A stretch of 64,000 bases of DNA from Crocodylus rhombifer (Eukaryota; Chordata; Crocodylia; Crocodylidae). Every line of letters starts with the position of its first letter. The first letter of the stretch is position 1. The notes under the pieces were generated by a model, which ran no database searches, was not told the DNA's origin, and saw nothing but the letters and a program-made list of their open reading frames with translations. Position numbers and translations under genes: made by a program. The stretch is taken from NCBI GenBank assembly GCA_038503035.1, contig JAVSML010024618.1:244115-308114 (forward strand). The letters are read 5' to 3'. Of the stretch, positions 11,746 through 22,269 are shown piece after piece.

Positions 11746-12019
11746 CCCCAGGGCTGAGGCCAGGATGGGAATTCCCTGCCAGGAGTCAAGGGGGAATGAG
11801 CTCTCCCAGAGCAACCAAAGGGGAGAGGCCTGATTGCAGGTATAGCCTCTGATATGGGTGAGGGCTGGAGCACCCCGGGTGCGGCTTGGATGATGTTATA
11901 GCTGGGCGGCTTGAATTTATATTATAGCCCAGGGGCTTGTGTTTTGTTTGCTGTTTAAGACCAATGTTTTGGGTGAAGCTGTCAGGGGATGGAGGAGGCC
12001 TCATAGGGGACCCACGGCA

Positions 12020-12175
12020 GCATGAGGACCCTGGTGCCAGAGAGGGTGCAGCATTTTGGGACGCACTGACCCTGGTGCTGGGGAGGAGGGGATATTTTGA
12101 GATGTGATGACCCCGGTGCTGGAGAGGGCGCAGCATTCTGGGGGTGAGTGGGCCCCAGTGCCACAGAGGGGCAGG
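12020..12175 (+). repeat. Degenerate tandem repeat within LTR, period 41-44
   Basis: Four units begin with GACCCTGGTGCC or a close variant (near 12023, 12069, 12111 and 12150), followed by GAGAGGGTGCAGCATTTTG-like sequence. U3 regions of retroviral LTRs often carry such duplications. Confidence 0.6.
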
Positions 12176-12549
12176 AGCCTGAGTAAAGGTTTTTTGTTTT
12201 TCTTTGAGAGCTAGAGCCTGGGAGTCAAACCCTGATTAGTGGGTTGGTTTTTTGACTGACAGGCCTAGCTAGAGAAAAAAGGGGTAGGCCTACAGTGGCC
12301 TAGACCCCGACATAAAGAAGAATTTACAAATACCATCTGTGAGGCTTGGGCTGCAGTGTAGGGGAGGAACAGAGCCGCAGATACTGCCCCCTGGCATCGG
12401 GGCAGAAAATGGGCAGCCTCCTGCTTACTTACATCTATTAATGAATTAACAACAAGGCATGGCTAGCGAGAAGGTGGGCGGTTGGCCCATAACAGGTGGG
12501 CAGGGCCACCAGTAGACGGACCCAAAAGAGGCACCCCTGTTACAGGGCC

Positions 12550-15500
12550 CCAAAAAACAAGAGCCAATGTATACACAGACTTTGGACCAATATAACCATG
12601 CTTTTTAGATGCGAGACTTCATTGTGTTTTTCAAGTGACTTACTGATCCTGGTACAACATATATATTATATTGGAATAACTGTATCTGTATCTGTACAGC
12701 AGGCACACCATCCTATTTTAAGTATGCTAGCATAAGAAAAGAGCACAAAAGTTCATGGAGCAGTTTTAAAGGGCAGGGAAAGCTGCTGCAAGTGTTATGT
12801 TATAACACTTAATACACACAAGAACCTGCCATGATATAAGTATAGGAAAAAATTTAGCCCTGCTTCACTTGAGTTGAAATTATAATGATTTAGCTCATTT
12901 GCATTGCTATAGGCTGCTGTGTGCCTCCAAGTAGTGTCTTCCCCTCCCCTTTGAAACCACTCCTACTCAACGCTTGTCTATGCTCAGAGTAGCCCTCTTT
13001 GTACCTGAGGTGACAGCTGTTTTACTGGCCAAAGCAAGGAGAGGGAGGGCCAAACAGCAGTAGAAAAAAAATAGCCACAATGGAAAGTTAAAGAGGGCTA
13101 ATTGTCTTAAACCATACTGAATGCAGGCAAACCCAAGGTAGTTCAAGATATAATTTAAGGGTATACTGATTAACTGAAATACAGATGCATAAGCATGTTT
13201 GTCTCGGAGGAGTGCCACACTAAGGCAGCTATGCTGATTCCAGCACCCAAACAATGTCATTTACAGCCAGCTTGGGGAAATTTACTCAATACTGCACTGT
13301 CACATAGACAAACTTCAGTGAAAGAAGCTCACTTCTACTTAGACTTGCCAACAGAATCTGGGGTAGAAGGGGAACATCGTTACCTGAATTAACATTACTT
13401 GGAATTCTGTTACCCAACTTTTTTTTTTTAGCATAGGCCAGATGAGCAACCCAGGACTGGTCTATAAGCCAGATGGCTCATGGCTGGCCTTGTAGGGTGG
13501 ACTGGACCTATGGACACTTCTTCCCCTCCCCTTGCATGCCGAATCTAGTGTCCATGGCACTCTCATACCAGTTGGTCTGGGACTCCAGCTGGTCTGGGGT
13601 AGATGCTGCATGCAGCAGGGGGCCCGGACCAGCTGGAACAGAGCAATCTCAGACCAGCCAAAGTGGGCACTGGAACCAGCAGAGGACTCACAAAACCCCT
13701 ACCCACACATACCAGATCTAGTACTTGCTCTGGTCAGTCTGGGGCCTGCGCTGCATGGGACACTCACCTGGGACCAGCTGGAGTGGGTGCTCTGCACAGT
13801 GGAGTCCTGGACCAGCCACAGTGGATGATGCAGGCACTTGATTTGGTGTGGGGGAGATGGGGTCCTGTGCTGGTCCTGTGTGGGGCCAGCACTGGGGGCC
13901 AGATGATGTGGCTCCAAAGGCCATATCCACCTGCATCTTTGATAGCTCTGCTCTGTACTGTATTACACATTCCCAACTTGTTTATGTTCTTTCTCCTTTC
14001 ATTGGACTTAAACAAATCCAGTAAATGATTTCCAGGCTCTGTGCCAGATTATGAGTCACTTTAACTGAGTATTTCTAGCCCTTTTTAAAAAATATAGATG
14101 AGAATTTGTTAAAGCCCATAAACTGCTGTTGGAATTGATCTCTAATTGCACATTCTATATCAAAAAAGACTTTTAGTAATTCCTAAGTATTTGGAGAAAG
14201 GTTCTTTCTAAATTTTACTTTTGAGCTAAATCTTCCTATTCTTCTGAAGATTGCCATTTAATTCTATTGTACAGTATCTCTGCAGACATGAATTATTATT
14301 GTGACAGTCATAAGTTCTAATATATACAAGATAAACTAAAGATTTCCACCAGCAAACCCAAAGATAAAAGATGCAAAATTAACTTGCAACATAAGAATAT
14401 CTTAAATAAAATCAATGTGTTGATTTTATATGTGTGAGAGAGACAAAGTTAAAAAGCTTATTATACAATCTCTGTTAAACAGCAAAAGAAAAATATTCTC
14501 AGTTCGGAAGTATTCATTGCTGAGTTAAAACAGCAATGAATTCTGAGGAAAATTCCTGTAAATAATATATTTATCGGTCATTGTTTTAAAGTATTCTTTA
14601 CTTTATATTGCACAGATAAAATGAGCATTGTAAGAATGAGAAGAATGATACTTCTCAGATTATGAAAGAGCTCCTGCTTATAAACAAGAGCTATGAGTAA
14701 CTTGAAATACATCATAAACAGCTTTATTTCAAGTGTCATTCCAGCCCCTAATCAGAAATGAGTACTAATTCCCAGAAATTGCACACTCTTTTAAAGTGTG
14801 GAATTTCAACATGATCCCTGGGGGGGAGGGGGGGATTAGTTTACTGAAGGCACAGGTTGTTTTTGACAGTGAGGCAAACTCTGCTCTCAGAAACATTAGT
14901 AGGAAAGCAAAGAGCTAGTCATGAGAAGGGCCTTGCTGAAACTGTGGGCCCAACTCACAAATAACATAGCCTTTTCCTGGTGGGGGTGAGGGGCACCATA
15001 TTTGTGGTGCTTCCCTCTACCCCCAATGCCCCTAATTGACTGAGGGGACTGGCTGAGCCTGGCCCCCATTGCCAGGCTGGGGGCAGGGATCAGGAGTATC
15101 CAAGCAGGGAGCAACTGGGAGGTGGGGGAGAGGCAAGATAAAGGGTTGCAAGGTGAGCAGGGGGGAAGGAGCATGGGTGGCATTGCTTGTACATGGGGGG
15201 GCACTGCCCCTCAGCTGTGCCCAAAGCCCACTTCTGTGCCTGCCCCAGGCTCTGCTTGCATGCAGGGGGCTGCTGCCCCTCAGCATTGCTCACTGCTGCC
15301 CCTGGCCCTGGTTCTGTTCTGCATGCAGAAGCCCAGCTGGGGCAGCACTGAGCATTTCCCTCCCACTGCCCACCTGGCGATACACCACTGCTGCTGGTGA
15401 TGTTGCAACTAAATGCCATGGGGAAATTCCCTAGCAAGCAGCCATGTCATGGTATTTCATTGTAAATTGAATTTTTCATGAAAATCACTTAATTTCACAA

Positions 15501-15916
15501 TTTTCACACAAAATATACAAAAAATTGTGGGTTTTTTTGTTTTTTTGTTTTTTTTAAGACCAGGCCCTAGTTATGAGGGTTGCTCCAGCTTTACACAGAA
15601 GAGAGAGTTCGACCCAATGTTATCAAAGCAACTAAAAATGAGTTTCAAACTTGCTTTGCTGTAATTCACCTGACAAGTGGTAGGCAAGGAACTGCACAGA
15701 GACATCGAAGTTCTACTATTACAAATCACAGACTCGATTTGCTCATAACTCTCATCACATTATGAACCTATGGAGAAAGAGTCAGTATATCAGCTCTTGG
15801 AAAACTGCCTTCTAGTTGTCAAGATATAAATGGTCATGTATAAATTTCAGTACATCTGCTATAATTCATGCAATATTTTGTATTTGAAGCATTTAATGTC
15901 TATGTTTACCGCAAAG
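12550..15916. other. Mixed non-coding region, no clear element
   Basis: AT-rich flanks enclose two GC-rich islands: 13440-13930, with recurring GACCAGCTGG/GACCAGCC motifs, and 14940-15430. Overlapping frames on both strands of these islands reflect base composition. They resemble the bodies of GC-rich non-autonomous transposons, but I cannot define ends. A T-rich tract lies at 15532-15556. Confidence 0.5.
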
Positions 15917-15921
15917 GTATC

Positions 15922-16697
15922 TGTGAGAGAGTGCTTATGCTAAGCAAGGCCTAGCATTAAAAAAAATGCACTAAAACTCCCAGAATGCTTCAAGGAGGTT
16001 GAGGAGTCAGCGATTGACATTCTGGTAATCACTTTCTGACCCTTAGATGAAAATACTGAACTTCTGACCTTTAAACAATGATAAAAATAGCAGACATGCC
16101 GCTTACATTGTTAAGAATAGGAAACTGCATGGCTAAACCGCAATGACGAAAAAACAACCTCATATTATGTCAGTTTTGACATTTTAACCCTGCAAAAACC
16201 AGCAAAACATATAGATGAATAATGTATTTAGGTTATAGAAAATTAGCATAAAAAATATAAAGGTCATTAAGAATTAACATAAGAAGCATAATGATTATAA
16301 TACAAAGCGTATCACCTGATATTATAATATAGATAAGTTAACTAAATAACCAATAGAAGTAAGAATTAGAAATGCATATGTATAAGTGTTATCATATATA
16401 ACTAACAGTAAAGTTATGTTAGATGCCTCACTTCCACCATGGGGACAGTTTTGTATCTTTTGCCTAAAAAAAGATAAGGGACTCCTTTTAAATGAGCTGT
16501 TGACCAGTTCTGAGACTACTGAATCAGGCAGCCGCACCTAGCCTCCGGGTTAGAGAGCAAGGGCTTGATTTGGGAACCTCATGAACCAACAGACCTCCTT
16601 TAGTTTATGACTTTGTGAAACAATAAAAGTTTTAAATTGAACAGGTCTGAGCCTGTGCTTAATTCAGTCCTATATAATTCGGCATCGAGCTCCCACA
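15922..16697 (+). mobile_element. Solo LTR of an endogenous retrovirus with 5-bp TSD
   Basis: The element begins TGTGAGAGAGTGC and ends GAGCTCCCACA, giving TG...CA termini with an inverted TGTGRGAG. It is flanked by a perfect GTATC duplication (15917-15921 and 16698-16702). A poly(A) signal AATAAA lies at 16622-16627, about 75 bases before the end, the normal R/U5 layout, so the LTR reads on the plus strand. It is 776 bp long. No internal retroviral genes adjoin, so this is the product of LTR-LTR recombination. The exact TSD makes the boundaries reliable; the retroviral class cannot be assigned by eye. Confidence 0.82.
16622..16627 (+). terminator. LTR poly(A) signal AATAAA
   Basis: AATAAA in the context GTGAAACAATAAAAGTTTT, positioned about 70 bases before the CA terminus of the solo LTR, as expected at the end of R. 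Confidence 0.55.
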
Positions 16698-16747
16698 GTA
16701 TCAGTTCACAGAATCTTCAGAAAGACTCACAGGTGGCTTTGTTTAAA

Positions 16748-16861
16748 TCATAGATCACAGAGATCATAAAGAAGTAGGGCTGGAAGGGTCATCTAGTCCA
16801 ACCCACTGCCTAATGCAGGATCATCCCTACCCAAAGCATCCCATACAAACCATAATCTAAA
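16748..16861 (-). mobile_element. CR1 LINE 3' tail, cut by assembly gap
   Basis: The plus strand reads ATCATAGATCACAGAG, AAGTAGGGCTGGAAGGGTCA and GTCCAACCCACTGCCTAATG, the reverse complement of a CR1 3' terminus. It is closest to the tail at 1870. It runs straight into the gap at 16862, so its length is unknown. Confidence 0.75.
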
Positions 16862-17261
16862 NNNNNNNNNNNNNNNNNNNNNNNNNNNNNNNNNNNNNNN
16901 NNNNNNNNNNNNNNNNNNNNNNNNNNNNNNNNNNNNNNNNNNNNNNNNNNNNNNNNNNNNNNNNNNNNNNNNNNNNNNNNNNNNNNNNNNNNNNNNNNNN
17001 NNNNNNNNNNNNNNNNNNNNNNNNNNNNNNNNNNNNNNNNNNNNNNNNNNNNNNNNNNNNNNNNNNNNNNNNNNNNNNNNNNNNNNNNNNNNNNNNNNNN
17101 NNNNNNNNNNNNNNNNNNNNNNNNNNNNNNNNNNNNNNNNNNNNNNNNNNNNNNNNNNNNNNNNNNNNNNNNNNNNNNNNNNNNNNNNNNNNNNNNNNNN
17201 NNNNNNNNNNNNNNNNNNNNNNNNNNNNNNNNNNNNNNNNNNNNNNNNNNNNNNNNNNNNN
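16862..17261. other. Assembly gap (400 N)
   Basis: Exactly 400 unknown bases. Open frames reported across it are meaningless. Confidence 0.99.
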
Positions 17262-18400
17262 CCATACATGGAAAATTAATTAATTGTTGGTGGGTCATCT
17301 TAAATTCAAATTAATTTTAGATCCAGATTCAGATTTAGATTAATAAGATTCCAGATGACTTAAAGGGTTCACCTGTATTGATCTGAATGATAGGTTAGGA
17401 TTGGGTTGAGAAGCTAAACTGAATACCTGTGAACATTCTCACTTCTTTTGAGTGAAGCTGGACTGTGTTAGGCTATGGGCAGCTAGTCACCTGTAGCATA
17501 ACTTTTCTAGTTGGGGAGCTATACAGTTGCCTCCAAGGCAAGCTCTCCAACAGACAGTTCCAACCAGGGGGTCTTTAGATCTGCCCACTTCCAGGGGAGC
17601 CTCATCATTGCCAACAGCCTGTCCTCACCACTGCCAGACTGTCAGTGACCAGCTGGCAAGTGTTGAAAAGCAGGAGCTGTCAAAGACAGGCCTCTGCCCC
17701 CTGTGGGGTGACAAGGGTGAGAAGAACTGTGCTCCTTGGCCCTGCCATGCCCATTAGTGCCACTGCGCTGAGGAAGCACTGGTACTGGTTCTTGCTACTG
17801 CTCTGGCAGTGGTGGCAGTTGTTCTACAAGAGCTCCAGGTCTTGCGGGGGCTATAGCAGCTCTGGAGGGAACTCCTGTAGTGCTGCTGCTGCCAGAACCC
17901 TTGCAAGGCACTAACAACGCTGCCTGCCAACTAGACAAGCCACACTCCCATCCCTTTGGAGCAGGGACAAGGCAAGCTGCCAGGGCCCGAGCTCTTGCCA
18001 GGACTCTGGCAGCAGTAGCAGGAAATCAGGCTCTGGCACTGCTGACAGTGCTCTGGCAACTGTGGCTGTGATAGCAGTGTCTCAGCAGGCCTCTCTGCCA
18101 GCTCACTGGTTAGGTAGGCCATCAGGGGACAAGCCAGTCTCCCTGCCTCTCTCCCTCTTACTCGGAGGCGGGCAGGAGAGAGCTGTGAGATGCTGGGGAT
18201 CCTGGACACCACTGTAATGCTACAAGCAACTAAACAGCCACAACACGTGGCACTACAAAATACCATGTTACAGACAAGATCCTGTTTCAAATTGGTGCTT
18301 TTCTATAATACTGACACTAACTTCGTAGCACTACAGAGAGGCTATATATTTTGTAGTTCTACAAACGCAATGGCTGTCCATAGAGAACCCTTAGAATCCT
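17262..18400. other. GC-rich island with short frames, no gene supported
   Basis: From about 17460 to 18180 the sequence is rich in CTGCTG and CAGCAG. Frames occur on both strands without recognisable domains. Around 18210-18370 several GTAATGCTAC and GTAGCACTAC-type motifs recur in both orientations, which hints at a degraded inverted-repeat transposon, but the ends are not visible. Confidence 0.4.
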
Positions 18401-20439
18401 AAGTGATCCAGTTTTACTGCAGGTATTTCACAAAGCTCACAAAGTTACTGCTTTCACTTAGAGATTTCATTATATTTTCAAAGAAATAATAATGTTTAAT
18501 TATAAGGAGAACTATGCTGCCCCAGATACAAGCTTCTCCAGCCAAGTTTGTTATTAAAAGATGATAACTAGGGAATTGATTAGCAAGTCAACACCCTAAA
18601 CTATTACTGTGCATCTAAAGTCACATCTACTGATTTAGTGCAACAATAGTCATATATGGAAATTTATACTAGGTGAAAATGTAACCCTTATTATGCAAAA
18701 TGTGGATATTTTAAACAAGTGATGATACTGCAGACATGTAATCATGGTTGTCAAACAGTTCTCTCTATAGTGTCAGATTTGAATAACTTACAAATATTAG
18801 TTTAATGGTTAATCTATCAAACAGACTATCAATAGACAACTGAAGATCCATTATGAGCATTAGATTACCATTCCTACTGCCACTGGGAAACCTCTTGGTA
18901 GGCAAAAAGCACTCTCTAGTGACACTATACGTACTGTCATAAGCTAATATTTAGGCACCATTCAAGGCATACAAAGAAACAGTGAAAGGTTTAACAAAAT
19001 CTAGATTAATATTCACGTGTGTAGTGTGTGCTTCATTTCTCAATTTCCTATGTATTGAAATTAATTAAATAAAACTAAACTAGAATATTTCCAGTAATGT
19101 CACTAGGATCCTTGACACTTCACTGATGAGAGGTGTTAATAAGAAGCTTGTTCAAAGACTTTATTTTAAATTGGGCAGGGTCTTGTTTTACCTAGGCTAC
19201 ACTTGCCTCTAATACTATATAATATTTGTAAACATTGCTGGGGGAGGGGGTTATTCACTGGAATTCCCAGCTTCATTCAATTAACTTCACTCATGATCTT
19301 CTATGTATATTTAAGTCCAATTTACTTTCCGATAAAGCAATGCTAAATAATCCTGGAACAAAAGAATTATATATCAGCAAGGTGAAATGATGTTATTTAA
19401 AAGCCTGAATGGAAAACTTTGCTCTTGAGGTAGATGAATCTCCCAAGGAGTCATTTTCCATCACCAGTTACATATGAAATGCTAATAGTACTCTTGTTGA
19501 TTGTACAGTCGAAGCAATAGCATCTCATTATCTTCTTAATTTTAGCAGACACAGGAGAAACCAAAATACCTTCCTTCTGCTGTTGATCCAGTACATGCAA
19601 ACATATATAAATACACGCATGGGTGTAAAATTTCTATAAGGTAAGGATAGGAGATAAGGTTCAACATGGGTGTATTTAGACTAAGAAAAAGAACTAGGGA
19701 TTTAAAACTTTCCAGAAACAGTAGTTGTAGGTGTGCATCTTACAAATAAAAATACATCCTGAACAAACATGCATGCCATTCAGCCAGAGGACTGAAAGCA
19801 ATGTCTAGATCAGATATTCCTGTAAGTTCTAATCATCAGTATGAGGCCTCAGCTCTGGACTCGCCAAGTACTGCTCATTAACTTTACTATCTCAGTCAAC
19901 TTGACTTGTTTTCTAACAGATAGTGAAACGACTCTCTGAATAAAGGATCTTTCTTTAATAGCAGATAACAACAAAAAAATAGGGTCAGATTTTATTCCAT
20001 CTATTGGGCATCTAAGTGCACTCCAGCACCTGTCTGCAAATCTACTCCCCCCAGTCCAAGTCCCTGAAAATCCACATCACATCTACTTTTTAATGCACCT
20101 TCAAAATGAGACAGAAAAAGAGCAATGAGGATATGGAGGATCCAACCACTTTGTTTTTCAGAGATTCGAACATGTGAAATAGATGCCCAAATACAATTCT
20201 AAGTCCACTTATGTACCTACTAGATGGAGTAGAATCTGGCCCTTAAACACTCTGTTGCCCAAATGATTCTACATGTTGGCACCTAATTTAAAGGCATTTT
20301 CTATGCCAGAATGCCCTGTAGAAAATAAACAGGCTGCAAGAGTCTTTTCTGCCAACATTTTAACTACCATAATACTGACTAGAGTCACTGAAACCGAGCT
20401 TATGCAGTCTTTCCAACAATGGATTACCTAACTCCTTTT
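18401..20439. other. AT-rich non-coding stretch
   Basis: About 2 kb with no frame over 60 codons and no recognised repeat. This is the longest clean non-repetitive-looking segment of the window and a reasonable place for a conservation search. Confidence 0.55.
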
Positions 20440-20875
20440 CTTACCACGGTACCATGCCTTGCAACAGACCCAGATGTCGGCTGTGCCCCCTCATCAATAC
20501 AGACTGCCTTATCACTGGACTGGATAACATAGACTATAACATCCAAGATTCATTCACCGGCTCCTCTGTCAAGGTCATGTGTGCCAACACTTGCTTACGT
20601 TGCCCCTCTGTTGTCTATATTGGACAGATGGGGCTATTTCTATGTGAAAGTATAAATGGAAATTGATCTGACATTAAGCCCAGAAATCCATAAGAGCTTG
20701 TGGCAAAATATTTTAGCCTCCATGGACATGCCACCACTGACCTCAGAGTAGCTATTCTCAAACAATAAAATTTTAAAAACCATCCTGAACATAAAATTCC
20801 AGACTAAGAAATCATCCACAGACTGGATTTTGTTAAATCTGGTATAAACAGGGACTATAGAAGCTAATTGCATTA
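20440..20875 (+). pseudogene. Penelope-like element, GIY-YIG endonuclease remnant
   Basis: The frame at 20454-20666 carries a Cys cluster of the form CNRPRCRLC, then TGSSVKVM, LRCPSVVYIGQMG and a CESING block. This is the order seen in the C-terminal GIY-YIG domain of Penelope-like elements (Neptune type), where a VVYLI-like strand precedes YIGQTG and a RERINGH-like helix. After a stop at 20664, matching sequence continues in other frames: a GHATTDLRVAIL block near 20727-20763 and SGINRDYRS near 20840-20870, the expected end of the protein. The RT domain is absent, so this is a 5'-truncated, broken copy. It ends about 20 bases before the element at 20893. Family assignment rests on motif recognition from memory. 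Confidence 0.72.
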
Positions 20876-20892
20876 CCTGAATTAGTTTTTAT

Positions 20893-21740
20893 TAGGGCTG
20901 TGCAAAGCTTTGAATGCCGATTTGATTTGGAGGAGGTTCGGCCTGATTCAGTAACCGAATCTCTGAATCTGAATCGAATCAGGAGACCAATTAAAAGGTC
21001 CGAATCAATTTGAAGCTCTCCAAATAGTTTCAGAAAAGATTTGGAGAGCTTCGGTGATGCGGGCAGTCCCCACTGGGTGCAGCAGGGAGCTGGACCCAGA
21101 CTCCATGCTGGTAAGTAGGAGGCAGGGGAGAAGGGACTGGAGGAGGGGGCAGGGCCATGGGGGGGACCCCTGCCAGGCCCCATCCTCTGCCTGCTCCCTA
21201 AGTCCCTCTGAGCACCTCCTGAGCCCCAGCTGCTGTCCCAGGCCCCCACCATGACTGACCTCCCCCCGGCCCCAGGTTGTCCCGGTTGTTTTAAAAAAAA
21301 GCCCCTACTCACCAGCTGCGGCCAGATGGGGGAGGTGATCCCCACTGTCCCCTACTGCCCCATGCCACGTGATGGGCTCTGCCATGAGCCCCCTGACTCC
21401 CACCCACTCTCCCAGCCCTGCCATGGCTGCGCTGTCCACCCCCACTCCCAGCCTTTAAAAAAAACAAACAACCCCCGCCCCTGCACTCACTGGCTGCAGC
21501 CTCAGGGCTTCTGGGGGCTCATGGAAAAGCCCCACCATGCAGCGTGGGGTAGTGAGGGACAATGAGGAATGCCCCCCACCAGGCAGGAGCTGGTGAGTCC
21601 TGGGCTTTTTTAAAAAATTTTTTAAAGGGCCAGGAGTTGGGGCAGGTCGGCAGCCATGGAGGGCTAAGAAAGCAGGAGGGAAGGAAAGTGGACCAGAAGA
21701 AAATGAACAGCAGAGAAAGAGGCCCACACTATAAGAAAGT
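20893..21740. mobile_element. GC-rich hAT-like element, TAGGGCTGTG end
   Basis: The left terminus TAGGGCTGTGCAAAGC matches the right terminus of the element ending at 62707 (TAGGGCTGTGTGAAGC in reverse). The subterminal region is a run of GAATC/GATTC-type motifs (CCGAATCTCTGAATCTGAATC region, 20951-21000). The body is made of GC-rich modules with GGTAAGT or GGTGAGT next to a TTTTTTAAA tract, and 21060-21330 is homologous to 45590-45850. No matching right TIR was found, so the copy is truncated near 21740. There is no transposase frame. Confidence 0.6.
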
Positions 21741-21744
21741 TTAA

Positions 21745-22152
21745 AGATATAAAATTAATTGGATGATTTTTTTGGAAAAGTGGAAATGTCCTTTCACTAG
21801 AAATCTCACAGATGCATAATGCTGCACACTACCTTCACTTCCAATAGAATTCATTTAGATACATATAAAACTAGTATTATATTTGCTATAAATGAATAAA
21901 TACTGTAAATGAATGTGGGATTCAATGCCTTTCCAGGCAAGCAGTAACACTCTTGATGTGCTCTGGAAACGACTATGGACAACAGCAGCCCTATAATAAA
22001 GATGTAAGGCCAAATCTATATGTGTGGATGGCACAATGGGATCTAGTGTGTGATCCATGTAATAGTGCCTCCTGCTGTGCTATGTGTACCTTATTGCTGG
22101 TGCAGGGGAGTCCAATCTGGAGCTCCCTCGGCACTGGCAGGAAGCACGCTCA
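21745..22152. other. Spacer, nothing recognised
   Basis: AT-rich to about 22000, then mixed sequence leading into the CR1. No supported feature apart from the tandem duplication that follows. Confidence 0.5.
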
Positions 22153-22205
22153 GGACTCCCAGCCACAGAAGCACCCAGGAGGGACTCCCAGCCACAGAAG
22201 CACCC
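22153..22205 (+). repeat. 24-bp tandem duplication
   Basis: GGACTCCCAGCCACAGAAGC plus ACCC is repeated exactly at 22153 and 22182 (period 29), immediately upstream of the CR1 coding segment. Confidence 0.85.
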
Positions 22206-22269
22206 CTCCACACCCCCTGTGGCTGATGGCTAGAAAATGGTATTTAAAGGTTTGCTTTTGGGAATTGGC

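Larger units (their letters stand above)
11589..12544 (+). mobile_element. Probable solo LTR of an endogenous retrovirus
   Basis: The block starts TGTAACAGGGA and ends CCCCTGTTACA, a 10-bp terminal inverted repeat with the TG...CA ends of retroviral LTRs. Flanks GGACC and GGGCC agree at 4 of 5, consistent with an aged 5-bp TSD. A TATAAA box lies at 11740-11745, sensible for a U3 promoter. A degenerate tandem repeat fills 12020-12175. No gag, pol or env sequence adjoins, so the copy is solo. At 956 bp the length is within the LTR range. I do not see a clear AATAAA, which leaves the R/U5 layout open. Confidence 0.6.

Noticed and set aside
16793..17298. Frames of about 160 codons
   Set aside because: Composed almost entirely of unknown residues from the 400-N gap.
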